Shown: positions 9,902-20,185, numbered from the stretch's first letter. The stretch is 64,000 nt of DNA from Pseudomonas sp. MYb118 (GCF_040947875.1 NZ_JBFRXN010000002.1:1612001-1676000); one strand, 5' to 3'. Program-made: numbers and translations. Notes: generated from the sequence alone by a model not told the origin.

Positions 9902-10831
9902 ATGACTCTTACAGAATTACGCTACATCGTTACCCTCGCCCAAGAGCAGCACTTCGGCCACGCGGCCGAGCGTTGCCACGTCAGCCAGCCGACCCTTTCG
10001 GTGGGCGTGAAAAAGCTTGAAGACGAACTCGGTGTGCTGATTTTCGAGCGCAGCAAGAGCGCCGTGCGCCTGACGCCGGTGGGCGAAGGCATCGTGGCCC
10101 AGGCCCAGAAGGTCCTGGAGCAAGCCCAGGGCATCCGCGAACTGGCCCAGGCGGGCAAGAATCAACTGACCGCCCCGCTGAAAGTCGGCGCGATCTACAC
10201 CGTCGGCCCGTACCTGTTCCCTCACCTGATTCCACAACTGCACCGGGTTGCCCCGCAGATGCCGTTGTACATCGAAGAAAACTTCACCCACGTGCTGCGC
10301 GACAAACTGCGCAACGGCGAACTGGACGCGATCATCATCGCCCTGCCCTTCGCCGAAGCCGACGTGCTGACCCTGCAGCTCTACGACGAACCTTTCTACG
10401 TGCTGATGCCAGCCCAGCATCCATGGACGCAGAAAGAAACCATTGATGCCGGCCTGCTCAACGACAAGAGCCTGTTGCTGCTCGGCGAAGGCCACTGCTT
10501 CCGCGACCAGGTGCTCGAAGCCTGCCCGACCCTGACCAAGGGCAGCGAAGGCGCCAAGCACACCACGGTGGAGTCCAGCTCGCTGGAAACCATCCGTCAC
10601 ATGGTCGCCTCGGGCCTGGGCATCTCGGTTCTGCCGCTGTCGGCCGTGGACAGCCACCATTACGCCCCTGGCGTGATCGAAGTGCGCCCACTGACGCCGC
10701 CCGTACCGTTCCGCACCGTGGCCATCGCCTGGCGCGCCAGCTTCCCACGGCCGAAGGCGATTGAAATCCTCGCTGACTCCATTCGCCTGTGCTCGGTGGC
10801 CAAGCCGCCAGTGCCGGTGGTGGCAGCTTAA
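9902..10831 (+). CDS. oxyR: LysR-type peroxide sensor OxyR
   Basis: 309 residues. The N-terminal winged HTH is MTLTELRYIVTLAQEQHFGH...VSQPTLSVGVKKLEDEL. The regulatory domain contains the redox pair Cys199 and Cys208 in GEGHCFRDQVLEACP, at exactly the positions of E. coli OxyR, which identifies it rather than another LysR protein. It activates catalase, alkyl hydroperoxide reductase and related genes after peroxide oxidises the disulfide. It is followed 9 bp later by recG, the usual Pseudomonas oxyR-recG pair. Confidence 0.97.
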   Translation: MTLTELRYIVTLAQEQHFGHAAERCHVSQPTLSVGVKKLEDELGVLIFERSKSAVRLTPVGEGIVAQAQKVLEQAQGIRELAQAGKNQLTAPLKVGAIYTVGPYLFPHLIPQLHRVAPQMPLYIEENFTHVLRDKLRNGELDAIIIALPFAEADVLTLQLYDEPFYVLMPAQHPWTQKETIDAGLLNDKSLLLLGEGHCFRDQVLEACPTLTKGSEGAKHTTVESSSLETIRHMVASGLGISVLPLSAVDSHHYAPGVIEVRPLTPPVPFRTVAIAWRASFPRPKAIEILADSIRLCSVAKPPVPVVAA

Positions 10832-10840
10832 GTCGCACCC

Positions 10841-12916
10841 ATGACCGAGTTGTCGCAAGTATCGGTGACAGCACTCAAGGGTGTTGGCGAAGCCATGGCC
10901 GAAAAGCTGACCAAGGTCGGCCTTGAAAACCTCCAGGACGTGCTGTTCCACCTGCCGCTGCGTTATCAGGACCGCACCCGTGTGGTCCCGATCGGCCACT
11001 TGCGCCCCGGACAGGACGCGGTCGTCGAAGGCACCGTCAGCGGCGCCGACGTGGTCATGGGCCGGCGGCGCAGCCTGGTCGTGCGCATGCAAGACGGCAC
11101 CGGCGGGCTCAGCCTGCGTTTCTACCACTTCAGCAATGCGCAGAAGGAAGGCCTCAAGCGTGGCACGCGGATTCGCTGCTACGGCGAGGTGCGGCCCGGT
11201 GCGTCGGGGCTGGAGATCTACCACCCGGAATACCGCGCCATCACCGGCGACGAACCGCCGCCCGTGGATGAAACCCTGACACCGGTTTACCCGCTGACCG
11301 AAGGCCTGACACAGCAACGCCTGCGTCAGTTGTGCATGCAGACCCTGACCATGCTCGGTCCGACCAGCCTGCCCGATTGGCTGCCGATCGAACTCGCCCG
11401 GGACTACCAACTGGCACCGCTGGCCGACGCGATCCGCTACCTGCACAACCCGCCCGCCGACGCCGATGTCGACGAACTGGCCCTGGGTCATCACTGGGCG
11501 CAGCATCGGCTGGCTTTCGAAGAACTGCTGACCCATCAACTGTCCCAACAGCGCCTGCGTGAGAGCATGCGCTCGCTGCGTGCACCGGCGATGCCCAAAG
11601 CCACCCGGTTGCCGGCAAAATACCTGGCCAACCTGGGCTTCAACCCGACCGGCGCCCAACAGCGGGTCGGCAACGAAATCGCCTACGACCTCAGCCAGCA
11701 CGAACCGATGCTGCGCCTGATCCAGGGCGACGTGGGCGCCGGCAAGACCGTAGTCGCCGCCCTGGCCGCGCTGCAAGCGCTGGAGGCGGGTTATCAGGTG
11801 GCCTTGATGGCGCCGACCGAGATCCTCGCCGAACAGCACTTCATCACCTTCAAGCGCTGGCTCGAACCGCTGGGCATCGACGTGGCGTGGCTGGCCGGCA
11901 AGCTCAAGGGCAAGAACCGTACGGCAGCGCTGGAACAGATCGCCAGCGGCACGCCGATGGTGGTCGGCACCCACGCGCTGTTCCAGGATGAAGTGCAGTT
12001 CAAGAACCTGGCCCTGGTGATCATCGACGAACAGCACCGGTTTGGCGTGCAACAACGCCTGGCGCTGCGCCAGAAAGGCGTGGGCGGCCGGATGTGCCCG
12101 CACCAGTTGATCATGACCGCCACACCGATCCCGCGCACGCTGGCCATGAGCGCCTACGCCGACCTCGACACCTCGATCCTCGACGAACTGCCGCCCGGCC
12201 GCACCCCGGTGAACACCGTGCTGGTCACCGACACCCGACGCGTCGAAGTCATCGAGCGAGTACGCCAGGCCTGCGCCGAAGGGCGGCAGGCGTACTGGGT
12301 GTGCACGCTGATCGAAGAGTCCGAAGAGCTGACCTGTCAGGCAGCGGAAACCACCTTCGAAGACCTGACCGCCGCGCTGGGCGAGCTCAAGGTCGGATTG
12401 ATTCACGGCCGCATGAAGCCTGCCGAGAAAGCCGCGGTCATGGCCGAATTCAAAGCCGGTCACCTGCAACTGCTGGTGGCGACCACTGTGATCGAGGTCG
12501 GTGTGGACGTACCGAACGCCAGCCTCATGATCATCGAAAACCCCGAGCGCCTGGGCCTGGCGCAACTGCACCAACTGCGCGGCCGCGTCGGTCGGGGCAG
12601 CGCCGTCAGCCATTGCGTGCTGCTCTACCATCCGCCGCTGTCACAGATCGGCCGGCAGCGCCTGGGGATCATGCGCGAAACCAACGACGGCTTCGTCATC
12701 GCCGAAAAAGACCTCGAATTGCGCGGCCCTGGCGAAATGCTCGGCACGCGGCAGACCGGTCTGCTTCAATTCAAGGTCGCGGACCTGATGCGCGACGCCG
12801 ATTTACTGCCCGCCGTGCGTGATGCCGCGCAAGCCCTGCTTGAACGCTGGCCCGCCCATGTCAGCCCGCTGCTCGACCGCTGGCTGCGCCATGGGCAGCA
12901 ATACGGCCAAGTGTGA
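10841..12916 (+). CDS. recG: ATP-dependent DNA helicase RecG
   Basis: 691 residues, full length. An N-terminal wedge/OB domain (residues about 60-150) leads into helicase lobes with Walker A GDVGAGKTVVAALAALQA, the DEQHRFGVQQR Walker B motif, TATPIPRTLA (motif III) and the C-terminal RLGLAQLHQLRGRVGRG motif VI. It remodels stalled replication forks and branch-migrates Holliday junctions. It starts 9 bp after oxyR and is likely cotranscribed. Confidence 0.97.
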   Translation: MTELSQVSVTALKGVGEAMAEKLTKVGLENLQDVLFHLPLRYQDRTRVVPIGHLRPGQDAVVEGTVSGADVVMGRRRSLVVRMQDGTGGLSLRFYHFSNAQKEGLKRGTRIRCYGEVRPGASGLEIYHPEYRAITGDEPPPVDETLTPVYPLTEGLTQQRLRQLCMQTLTMLGPTSLPDWLPIELARDYQLAPLADAIRYLHNPPADADVDELALGHHWAQHRLAFEELLTHQLSQQRLRESMRSLRAPAMPKATRLPAKYLANLGFNPTGAQQRVGNEIAYDLSQHEPMLRLIQGDVGAGKTVVAALAALQALEAGYQVALMAPTEILAEQHFITFKRWLEPLGIDVAWLAGKLKGKNRTAALEQIASGTPMVVGTHALFQDEVQFKNLALVIIDEQHRFGVQQRLALRQKGVGGRMCPHQLIMTATPIPRTLAMSAYADLDTSILDELPPGRTPVNTVLVTDTRRVEVIERVRQACAEGRQAYWVCTLIEESEELTCQAAETTFEDLTAALGELKVGLIHGRMKPAEKAAVMAEFKAGHLQLLVATTVIEVGVDVPNASLMIIENPERLGLAQLHQLRGRVGRGSAVSHCVLLYHPPLSQIGRQRLGIMRETNDGFVIAEKDLELRGPGEMLGTRQTGLLQFKVADLMRDADLLPAVRDAAQALLERWPAHVSPLLDRWLRHGQQYGQV

Positions 12917-12994
12917 GCATCGTCGCAGTTTGTGGACGATGCTTTTGGACAAGCTGGTTATACTCCTGCAACTGTTTGAATACGGATACACACC

Positions 12995-14395
12995 ATGACT
13001 GACGCTGCCCTCGTCCCTGAAACCCCGCACGCTCCGTCTGTGATTCGGCTGCTGCTCAACAAACTGGGCATCGCCTACGAAGAAGTCCTCGACCATCACG
13101 GCTTGAACCCTTCGCGCAAAGTGCAGGCCGTACTGCTCGACGACGCCGTGGGCGCACTCATGGTGCTGTTCCCGCAGAGCCAACTGCTCGACCTCAACCG
13201 CCTGGCCGAACTGACCGGCCGCCGCCTGACCGCCGTGCCCACCGAGCGCCTGGAAAAGATGCTCGGCAAACACAGCCTGAGCTTCCTGCCGGGCCTGCCG
13301 GCATTGACCAGTTCGCCGTGCCTGTACGAAGAAGGCCTGCTGCGCGAACCAACGTTGCTGATCAACTCGGGCGAGCCGGGTGTGCTGCTGGAAATCACCA
13401 GCGAAGCGTTCAAGTCGATGCTGACCAAGGCCAGCGCCGCGAGCTTCGGCGAGAACGTGAGCAGCATCCGCCCCAACCTTGACCGCCCGGACGATGACCG
13501 TGAGGAAATCACCCAGGCCGTGCAAGCGTTCACCGCGCGACGCATCCAGCAACGCCTGGAATCCACCATCGAAATTCCGCCGCTGGCCGAGACCGCGCAG
13601 AAAATCATCAAACTGCGCGTCGACCCCAACGCCACCATCGACGACATCACCGGCGTCGTCGAAACCGACCCGGCCCTGGCCGCGCAAGTGGTGAGCTGGG
13701 CCGCGTCGCCGTACTACGCCTCGCCGGGCAAGATCCGTTCGGTGGAAGATGCGATCGTGCGGGTGCTGGGTTTCGACCTGGTGATCAACCTCGCGCTGGG
13801 CCTGGCACTGGGCAAGACCCTGAGCCTGCCCAAGGACCACCCGCAACACACCACGCCGTACTGGCAGCAGTCGATCTACACCGCCGCCGTCATCGAAGGC
13901 CTGACCCGCGCCATGCCGCGCGCCCAGCGTCCGGAATCCGGCCTGACGTATCTTGCCGGCCTGCTGCACAACTTTGGCTACCTGCTGCTGGCCCACGTGT
14001 TCCCGCCGCACTTCTCGCTGATCTGCCGCCACCTGGAGGTCAACCCGCACCTGTGCCACAGCTACATCGAACAACACCTGCTGGGCATCAGCCGCGAGCA
14101 GATCGGTTCATGGCTGATGCGCTACTGGGACATGCCGGACGAACTGTCCACCGCGCTGCGCTTCCAGCACGACCCGCACTACGACGGCGCCTACTGCGAG
14201 TACCCGAACCTGGTGTGCCTGGCCGTGCGCCTGCTGCGCGCACGCGGCATCGGCTCGGGCCCGGACGAAGACATCCCCGACGCCCTGCTGGAGCGCGTGG
14301 GCTTGACGCGTGACAAAGCCAACGACGTGGTCAGCAAAGTGCTTGAAGCCGAAGTGCTGCTGCGCGAGCTGGCTTCGCAGTTCAGCCAGGCATAA
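12995..14395 (+). CDS. YbaK/aminoacyl-tRNA deacylase domain plus HDOD protein
   Basis: 466 residues with two parts. The N-terminal 150 residues resemble the YbaK/ProX editing fold (HHGLNPSRKVQAVLLDDAVG, then PGLPALTSSPCLYEE). The region from about residue 195 is an HDOD domain, a non-catalytic HD relative, with IEIPPLAETAQKIIKLRVDP, VETDPALAAQVVSWAASPYY and AGLLHNFGYLLLAH. HDOD proteins typically act in signalling and stress control. The fusion is common in Pseudomonas but its molecular role is not established. A strong hairpin terminator follows. Confidence 0.85.
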   Translation: MTDAALVPETPHAPSVIRLLLNKLGIAYEEVLDHHGLNPSRKVQAVLLDDAVGALMVLFPQSQLLDLNRLAELTGRRLTAVPTERLEKMLGKHSLSFLPGLPALTSSPCLYEEGLLREPTLLINSGEPGVLLEITSEAFKSMLTKASAASFGENVSSIRPNLDRPDDDREEITQAVQAFTARRIQQRLESTIEIPPLAETAQKIIKLRVDPNATIDDITGVVETDPALAAQVVSWAASPYYASPGKIRSVEDAIVRVLGFDLVINLALGLALGKTLSLPKDHPQHTTPYWQQSIYTAAVIEGLTRAMPRAQRPESGLTYLAGLLHNFGYLLLAHVFPPHFSLICRHLEVNPHLCHSYIEQHLLGISREQIGSWLMRYWDMPDELSTALRFQHDPHYDGAYCEYPNLVCLAVRLLRARGIGSGPDEDIPDALLERVGLTRDKANDVVSKVLEAEVLLRELASQFSQA

Positions 14396-14406
14396 ACCAT
14401 AACGAC

Positions 14407-14445
14407 CAGGCTCGCACCCGGTAAAACTCACCGGGTGCGAGCCTG
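14407..14445. terminator. Bidirectional terminator hairpin
   Basis: A perfect 16-bp stem, CAGGCTCGCACCCGGT (14407-14422) with its complement (14430-14445), closes a 7-nt loop between the convergent HDOD and SCP2-like genes. The right edge continues GCCTGCTCGCGAT, which matches the REP core, so it may have arisen from a REP element. Confidence 0.65.
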
Positions 14446-14468
14446 CTCGCGATCAATCCAACTCAGCC

Positions 14469-14858
14469 TCAAACCTTGGCAACCGCCTTGGCCTTCCTCG
14501 GCTTCAAGTACTTGGTCAAACCCTGGAACCACATCACTAGCGCCGGGTTGCCCTTGATCTGGATCGACTTGTCCTGAATCCCGGTCATGAACGCCAACTG
14601 CTTGTTCTTGGCCTGCATCGTCGCAAAGCCGTAGGCCGCATCTTTAAAGGCAATCGCAAACGCCGGCTCCGCGTACACGCCCGAGTGGCTGGTGATGCGC
14701 TGATCCTTCACCCGGAAATGCCTTGCGACCTTGCCGTCCAGGGTCTGCAGCTGGAACACCAGCGCCTTGTCGCCCAACTGCTGCTGGAACACCGGATTGG
14801 TCCGACTGGCCTTGCCCATCAATAAACCCAGCATCCATAAAAGAAAACGAAATTTCAT
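14469..14858 (-). CDS. SCP2 sterol-carrier-like small protein
   Basis: 129 residues from the ATG at 14858, preceded by GAGG at 8-nt spacing; a GTG two codons upstream is too close to that site. The sequence (MKFRFLLWMLGLLMGKASR, later GIQDKSIQIKGNPALVMWFQ) looks like the SCP2 lipid-binding fold of small Pseudomonas proteins that are sometimes misnamed helicases. There is an N-terminal hydrophobic stretch. It is convergent with the HDOD gene. The lipid ligand is unknown. The SCP2 assignment is from sequence appearance and is moderately sure. Confidence 0.65.
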   Translation of the reverse strand: MKFRFLLWMLGLLMGKASRTNPVFQQQLGDKALVFQLQTLDGKVARHFRVKDQRITSHSGVYAEPAFAIAFKDAAYGFATMQAKNKQLAFMTGIQDKSIQIKGNPALVMWFQGLTKYLKPRKAKAVAKV

Positions 14859-14970
14859 GCGCACAGCCTCAGGAAGAATATGAACGGCTGGCGCAGTTTA
14901 GCGATTTCCTGCAATAACACCACTATGCAGTGATGTTTGAAGAAGATACCTGTATTTTTGACGCCAATGA

Positions 14971-15951
14971 CTACCAAGTCATGTGTTGCCTCCAGCTACC
15001 GTTGAAGCTGTCGCGCAGTTGGTCGGTAGTGATGGTCCGCTGGGTCGAATCGAAGGCCAACGCTGTTTGCAGCGCGGGCCAACAATGGCCGGGGAGGTTT
15101 CGAGGCGGTTGAAGCTCGCGATCCAGCTGCAGTTCACGTGCCTGGGTCGAGGGCAAGCGCCGGAATGGGTGTTTGCCGCTGGCCAGCTCATAGAGCAGAC
15201 AGGCCACGCCATAAACGTCAGTGCTGGCTGACAATCGCTGCCCTTCGAGCAGTTCCGGCGCGGCGTAGGCTGGCGTCCAGGCATTGAAACGATCGCGATT
15301 GAGGTGTGCCAGCCCAGGCAAGATGTCCTCCTCGGCCTGCCCCAGGCCAAAGTCGAACAGACGCAACCCATCATCACCAAGGATCACGTTGCTGGGTTTG
15401 ATGTCACCATGCAATACGCCACGAGCGTGGGCGTAGGCCAATGCTCCCAGTAGCGCAAACGCGATACCGCGTAATTCAGCCCAGCGCAGTCCCAACGGCC
15501 GCTCGCACAGCAGTTTGTCCAGCGTCAGCCCGCTTACCAGTTCCATGATAATGAATGCGCGCTGGCAGTCGGCATCCACGTCAAAGGCATAAGCTCGCAG
15601 GACGTTGTCGTGACGAAGGCGTCGGGTCAGGGCGAACTCGTTGTAGAGCAGAATGCCGGCGTCTGGCGCTCCGCAAACCTCTTCATTGAGCACTTTCAAC
15701 GCTATGTAAGGATCAGCATCACCAAACTGCTCGCTCAACAAGTCGCGCGCTCGATAAACCACCCCCATGCCACCAGCCCCGAGTAGACGCTCGATACGGT
15801 AGCGGCCGGCCAGTACGTCAGGCATCTCTTTGACACGGGTGCTTTTGGGTGTCGACGCCCGCTCAGTCCCGGAAGCGTTAGCGAACGCGAAGTACGTCAG
15901 TTGATCGGCACGTTCCTCACATGAGCCACCTCGCGAAGCGATCAGGTTCAT
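14971..15951 (-). CDS. stk1: T6SS-associated Ser/Thr protein kinase (Stk1-like)
   Basis: 326 residues with a Hanks-type kinase from about residue 50: glycine loop GAGGMG, YIALKVL with the ATP-site lysine, catalytic loop HGDIKPSNVIL and the DFG motif LFDFGLGQ. No transmembrane segment follows, unlike PpkA. Its start overlaps the stp1 stop by 4 bp (ATGA), so it is the last gene of the T6SS operon. In P. aeruginosa HSI-II the equivalent pair Stp1/Stk1 sits at the same end. It probably phosphorylates the FHA protein, as part of post-translational control of T6SS assembly. Confidence 0.92.
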   Translation of the reverse strand: MNLIASRGGSCEERADQLTYFAFANASGTERASTPKSTRVKEMPDVLAGRYRIERLLGAGGMGVVYRARDLLSEQFGDADPYIALKVLNEEVCGAPDAGILLYNEFALTRRLRHDNVLRAYAFDVDADCQRAFIIMELVSGLTLDKLLCERPLGLRWAELRGIAFALLGALAYAHARGVLHGDIKPSNVILGDDGLRLFDFGLGQAEEDILPGLAHLNRDRFNAWTPAYAAPELLEGQRLSASTDVYGVACLLYELASGKHPFRRLPSTQARELQLDRELQPPRNLPGHCWPALQTALAFDSTQRTITTDQLRDSFNGSWRQHMTW

Positions 15952-16676
15952 TGGCCAATCACGATGGCTGTCAGATTATCCCGGGCGGCGCCACGCAGTG
16001 CTCCATCGAAAAGGTGTTCCAGCGCCACTTGCGGTGCAGCCAGGTTCAGGGCACGGCCCAGTGCGTCGGGCCCCAGACCGTTGTACAAACCATCGCTGCA
16101 TAACAAAAAGGTATCGCCGGGATAAATGCCAAGCTCGAGCACGTCCAACTTCAGCTGTTCGGCAGTGCCGATGGCACGGGTCAAGGCGCGGGCCGCAGGA
16201 TGGGCCCCCGCATCTTCCAGGCTCAATTGCTGCTCATCAATGAGTTGCTGCTGTAGCGAATGGTCTTTGGACAACTGGTACAAGCGCTGGCCGCGCCACA
16301 GGTAGCAACGGCTGTCGCCAGCCCAGATGCAGGCTGCACGGCGACCATCTACCAGTAGAGCGACTACGGTACTGCCCATGACGCTGTCGTGACGGCCGGC
16401 AGCGAGAGTCAGGTCCTGTCCCAGTCGGCGGTTCAGCCAGTGCAGGCACTGTCGGACGCCCTCGAGTCGCTCGTCGAGGTCATCCCGTGCAGGCAATTGC
16501 GCCAGGCTGGCGACGATCAATTGACTCGCGATATCACCACCTTGATAACCACCCATGCCATCCGCGACAACCCATAACCCTTGCTGCGGACAATCGAGGA
16601 AGGCATCTTCGTTGCGCACCCGCACCTTGCCAGCATCGGTCCGGCCGGCACTGCGCCAGGGGCGAGCCACTGCCAT
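15948..16676 (-). CDS. stp1: PP2C-family Ser/Thr phosphatase (Stp1-like)
   Basis: 242 residues with the PP2C metal-binding motifs RVRNEDAF, VADGMGGYQGGD, CSDGLYN and DNLTAIVIG, in order. It removes phosphate from Stk1 targets. The start shares one base with the tssM stop and its stop overlaps stk1, so the three genes are translationally coupled. It is cytoplasmic, with no signal peptide. The kinase/phosphatase pair is the standard T6SS threonine-phosphorylation module. Confidence 0.94.
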   Translation of the reverse strand: MAVARPWRSAGRTDAGKVRVRNEDAFLDCPQQGLWVVADGMGGYQGGDIASQLIVASLAQLPARDDLDERLEGVRQCLHWLNRRLGQDLTLAAGRHDSVMGSTVVALLVDGRRAACIWAGDSRCYLWRGQRLYQLSKDHSLQQQLIDEQQLSLEDAGAHPAARALTRAIGTAEQLKLDVLELGIYPGDTFLLCSDGLYNGLGPDALGRALNLAAPQVALEHLFDGALRGAARDNLTAIVIGQ

Positions 16677-19600
16677 CAGAGCTGCACCGGCATGCGGAAG
16701 GTACGTAGCGGGCCCAGGTCGAATGGATTCGGTGTGCGCTGGCTGTTCAGCAGGTAATTGGCGCGCAACCCGCCTACATCAGCCTTCAGAACCAGTACAT
16801 CACGACCGCTGAGATACTCGGTTTGCATCAAGTCGAGCATTCGGAACAACGACCATGGCCCCGTATTTTTCTCAATGCCGATCGGACGGCCCACCGCTCT
16901 ATCAAGGACCAGACTGGCGCGGCCGCCGTCAGTATCCGTCGGCCACTTGAACGCCACCGGCACAATTGGGCCATGGCGATACTCGATGACTCCATCACCA
17001 AACCTGAACTCGGAACGGCTGACAGCAGGGTCAAGGGTGTAGGGCTGCAGTTTGAACTGCACTTGCGGTTCAGCAGGGTTGATCGAGAAGAAACTCTGGC
17101 GAATCACTTGCGCAGTCGCCATCTGGTCGAGGTAGTTTCTGGAAATCGGCAGGCTTTGACCGTCGATGCTGCGCAGACGATAGTGACCCGGATCACCACT
17201 CACGAATGGCCGCAGGTAATTGTCGAAGAAGCGATCGGCAATGCCCTGGGCCTTGAAGAATTCGCGAAAGTCGCTGATCGCGACATCGCTGCTGCTGTGA
17301 GCGCTGAACGGGTAACGCTTGTTGATCACCTTGCCGTAGAAGCTGTACACCTCGCTCTGATACCGCTGGTTCAAGTACCGATAGGAATCGTTGAGCACCA
17401 GGCGCCAACTGTCTTCGGCCAGTACGTTCAACCACGTGCTGACCGGGCGTGGCAGCCGGTTAGATGCTTGGCGCAGGTCGCTCAGGGCATCACGCTGGCC
17501 TCCCATGCGGGTTATAGCCATCTCAAAAGCCGCCTGATCCGGAGCGCTGGCACGGGCGAGACTGGCCAGCTGCATTTGCAGGTCGTTCATTGCGGCCAAC
17601 ACCGGAGTCAACTCGGCGGTGGGGCCGTTGTCCTCATCCAGCAGACGGTGCAGCGGCTCGAAGCGACGCTGCAGGGAATCCTTCGCATTGCTGGGCAGGT
17701 TCCTGACTGCACCCGATGCTGTGCCAATGGCGGCCATAGCAAGTTGACCGCCCTTCTCGCCCAGTTTCCCGGCAATATTCGTGACGTCATCGGCACTGAC
17801 GGTAATCATCGGGAAAAGCGTGTTCTCGCGCACTTGCGCCAGCAGTAGCAAGGCGGGCGAGTTCGCCGCGGTCAAACCTGCCAATTGCTCGGCGCCCTCC
17901 CGTGCACTGCTGATAGGTAGCAACGCCACCTGACCGACCGCATCGCTCCAGAAGTTGGCGTAGTCGCGAAAGTACAACTGCTCCAGTTCGCCCATCAGCC
18001 GTCGCAGGTCCCCGCTGCTGATATCCGAGCCTTCACCCAAAACCCAGTTGTCCCGCAGGATATCGTTGACCAATGCGTTGCCCTGGAGCGAAAAGTACTG
18101 CCGATACCCCTGCTGGGTGTAGAAGCCCGGGATTACGTAGTCGGTGCCGACAAACAGCGCTCCCTGGCCCCCCAAATACTGGCTCAAACGGTACTCTGGC
18201 AGTGTTCTGGCCTGTTCGCGCAGCATCCGGTACACCACGTTGGCCAGCGACTCGCTGCGCAGTACCTGACGCGCTTGTGCAACCAGCTGGTCGTCCAATG
18301 GATAGGCGAATGGCTGTGTGAGCAAGCGTCCGAAATGATTGTTCAAACCGTACTGAACGTCGGGATTGCCGGCATAACGTGAAGACCAGTCAGCGGCAAG
18401 CCAGTCCTTCAGCCAGGCTGCCTCGCGACGATCTTTCATATTCAGCATCAAGTAGGCTCGCAAGCTGTTGAGCAGACTTTCGCGATCCTTGAAATTGGCG
18501 CGAATCTGTCCTTCCAGCACGGCAGCGACCCTGGGTAACAGCTGGGCAGCAAGCTCTCGGTTGTATGCCGCCTTGACCTTAGGGCTGATATCGCCCCCAA
18601 GATACAGACCGCTGCGCTCGTAATACGAAACCTCGCCTTTCTCCGGAAAGACTTGCGTCGTCGCATAGCTGGTATCGAGGGTCGTGAGCACCGCTGCGAA
18701 ATCATCGTTCGCGCTCAGAGCTGAGCGCTGCAGCGACCACTCAGTGGTCAGCCCTCGCAGCTTCTGCAAACGCTCATGGTTGGTGGAAAAGCTGCCGGCC
18801 CACAGCAGACCGATCAGACCCAGGGTCGCCAAAGCGGCAACGTACCACGCACGTTGGCCCCATTGGATGAGGTGGCGCTCACGCTTGTCCAGCCCGGACA
18901 GATCAGCCTCGGGAAATATGACTCGACTGAGCACGTGATGAATGAACCGTGAACGGCCCGTGCGCACAAGCGAGCGGGCGTGGGCTTTATCGACCCGGTT
19001 TGCGTCTTCGCTGACGCCTGCCAGGTAAAGTGCGCTGGTCAAATAAAAGCCGCGTAACAGGCAGGCACTCTGGTACCGATTACCCGAGAAAGCCATTTCG
19101 ACAAACAGGCACAAGCCCTCGCCGATCTGCGCCATCTGGTGAGGAAAGTCGAGAATGCGGCCTCGACGCTCGGTATTGCGCTCCTGATGCATGCGCATGA
19201 TCACCTGGCTGTTAAGGTGGCGCAGAAGCGCTTCGAACTCGCTGCGCACCACCTTGACGTCGGCATGTGACTGCTCTTCACCGAAACTCGAACCGAGCAC
19301 CTGATCACGCTCCTCGCGCGTCAATTGATCGAAGAACTCTTCGAACCCGAGCAGCTTGTCAGCCTTGCTCAGTACCAGATACACCGGAGCATCGACATGC
19401 AGCTTCTGATGCACATCATTGAGGCGTGCACGTACCTGGCAAGCCAGCGCTTCGAGAACCTCGTGGCTGTCAGCGAGCAATCTTTCCACCGGGATGACCA
19501 CCAGTACACCATTCAATGGTCGGTTACGGCGGCGCTTGCGCAGCAGGTCTAGCAGAGTGCTCCAGGCACGACCATCTACGTCGGCATCGGGTTGACTCAG

Positions 19601-20173
19601 GTATCGTCCGGCAGTGTCAATCAACACACCCTGCTCAGCGAAATACCAGTCGCAATGGGAAGTGCACAGCGTGTCGCCGCTCTGATGGTGGTCAACTCGG
19701 TTGATCGGAAATTCGAGCCCGGAAAAGTCCAACAGGCTGGTCTTGCCGCAGCCTTGGGGTCCGATCAACAAATACCAGGGCAAATCGCTACGCCAATTGT
19801 TGTCGCTACCCCGGTAGAGACTTGAGCTCTTCAGGGTTGCTATTGCCCCCTTGAAACGCGTGCGAAGTTCCTTGAGCTCTGCGTCGATCAACTTCTCACG
19901 GCGAATACGGTCCTGACCGTCCTCGGTCTTCTCGATATCTGCCTTGCGCGCTCCAGCACTCCAGCTGATGTAGACCATCGTCAGGCCCCAGATGAGGAGC
20001 AGTCCGTTGATGGTCAACAGACGGGAACCCCGTTCACTCCAGAACTTGTAGTCATTAACTGCCAGATAAGGGCCGAAAAACCACACGGACAGCGCGGCAA
20101 GCAGCGTCAACAACAGCGTCCAGACCCAAGGCTTGACCAGGAAGGCGGCGACTTTTCTGAGAGAATTCTTCAT
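16676..20173 (-). CDS. tssM: T6SS membrane complex protein TssM (IcmF)
   Basis: 1165 residues from the ATG at 20173; a GTG one codon earlier is closer to the AGGGGG site and is less likely. Two N-terminal TM helices (WVWTLLLTLLAALSVWFF, then LLTINGLLLIWGLTMVYI) are followed by a cytoplasmic NTPase segment with Walker A GPQGCGKTS near residues 138-146. A third TM, AWYVAALATLGLIGLLWA, lies near residue 440 and leads into a large periplasmic domain. It forms the inner-membrane core with TssL and TssJ. The Walker A is intact. It sits between tssL and stp1, in the HSI-II order. Confidence 0.97.
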   Translation of the reverse strand: MKNSLRKVAAFLVKPWVWTLLLTLLAALSVWFFGPYLAVNDYKFWSERGSRLLTINGLLLIWGLTMVYISWSAGARKADIEKTEDGQDRIRREKLIDAELKELRTRFKGAIATLKSSSLYRGSDNNWRSDLPWYLLIGPQGCGKTSLLDFSGLEFPINRVDHHQSGDTLCTSHCDWYFAEQGVLIDTAGRYLSQPDADVDGRAWSTLLDLLRKRRRNRPLNGVLVVIPVERLLADSHEVLEALACQVRARLNDVHQKLHVDAPVYLVLSKADKLLGFEEFFDQLTREERDQVLGSSFGEEQSHADVKVVRSEFEALLRHLNSQVIMRMHQERNTERRGRILDFPHQMAQIGEGLCLFVEMAFSGNRYQSACLLRGFYLTSALYLAGVSEDANRVDKAHARSLVRTGRSRFIHHVLSRVIFPEADLSGLDKRERHLIQWGQRAWYVAALATLGLIGLLWAGSFSTNHERLQKLRGLTTEWSLQRSALSANDDFAAVLTTLDTSYATTQVFPEKGEVSYYERSGLYLGGDISPKVKAAYNRELAAQLLPRVAAVLEGQIRANFKDRESLLNSLRAYLMLNMKDRREAAWLKDWLAADWSSRYAGNPDVQYGLNNHFGRLLTQPFAYPLDDQLVAQARQVLRSESLANVVYRMLREQARTLPEYRLSQYLGGQGALFVGTDYVIPGFYTQQGYRQYFSLQGNALVNDILRDNWVLGEGSDISSGDLRRLMGELEQLYFRDYANFWSDAVGQVALLPISSAREGAEQLAGLTAANSPALLLLAQVRENTLFPMITVSADDVTNIAGKLGEKGGQLAMAAIGTASGAVRNLPSNAKDSLQRRFEPLHRLLDEDNGPTAELTPVLAAMNDLQMQLASLARASAPDQAAFEMAITRMGGQRDALSDLRQASNRLPRPVSTWLNVLAEDSWRLVLNDSYRYLNQRYQSEVYSFYGKVINKRYPFSAHSSSDVAISDFREFFKAQGIADRFFDNYLRPFVSGDPGHYRLRSIDGQSLPISRNYLDQMATAQVIRQSFFSINPAEPQVQFKLQPYTLDPAVSRSEFRFGDGVIEYRHGPIVPVAFKWPTDTDGGRASLVLDRAVGRPIGIEKNTGPWSLFRMLDLMQTEYLSGRDVLVLKADVGGLRANYLLNSQRTPNPFDLGPLRTFRMPVQL

Positions 20174-20185
20174 CACGCCCCCTGC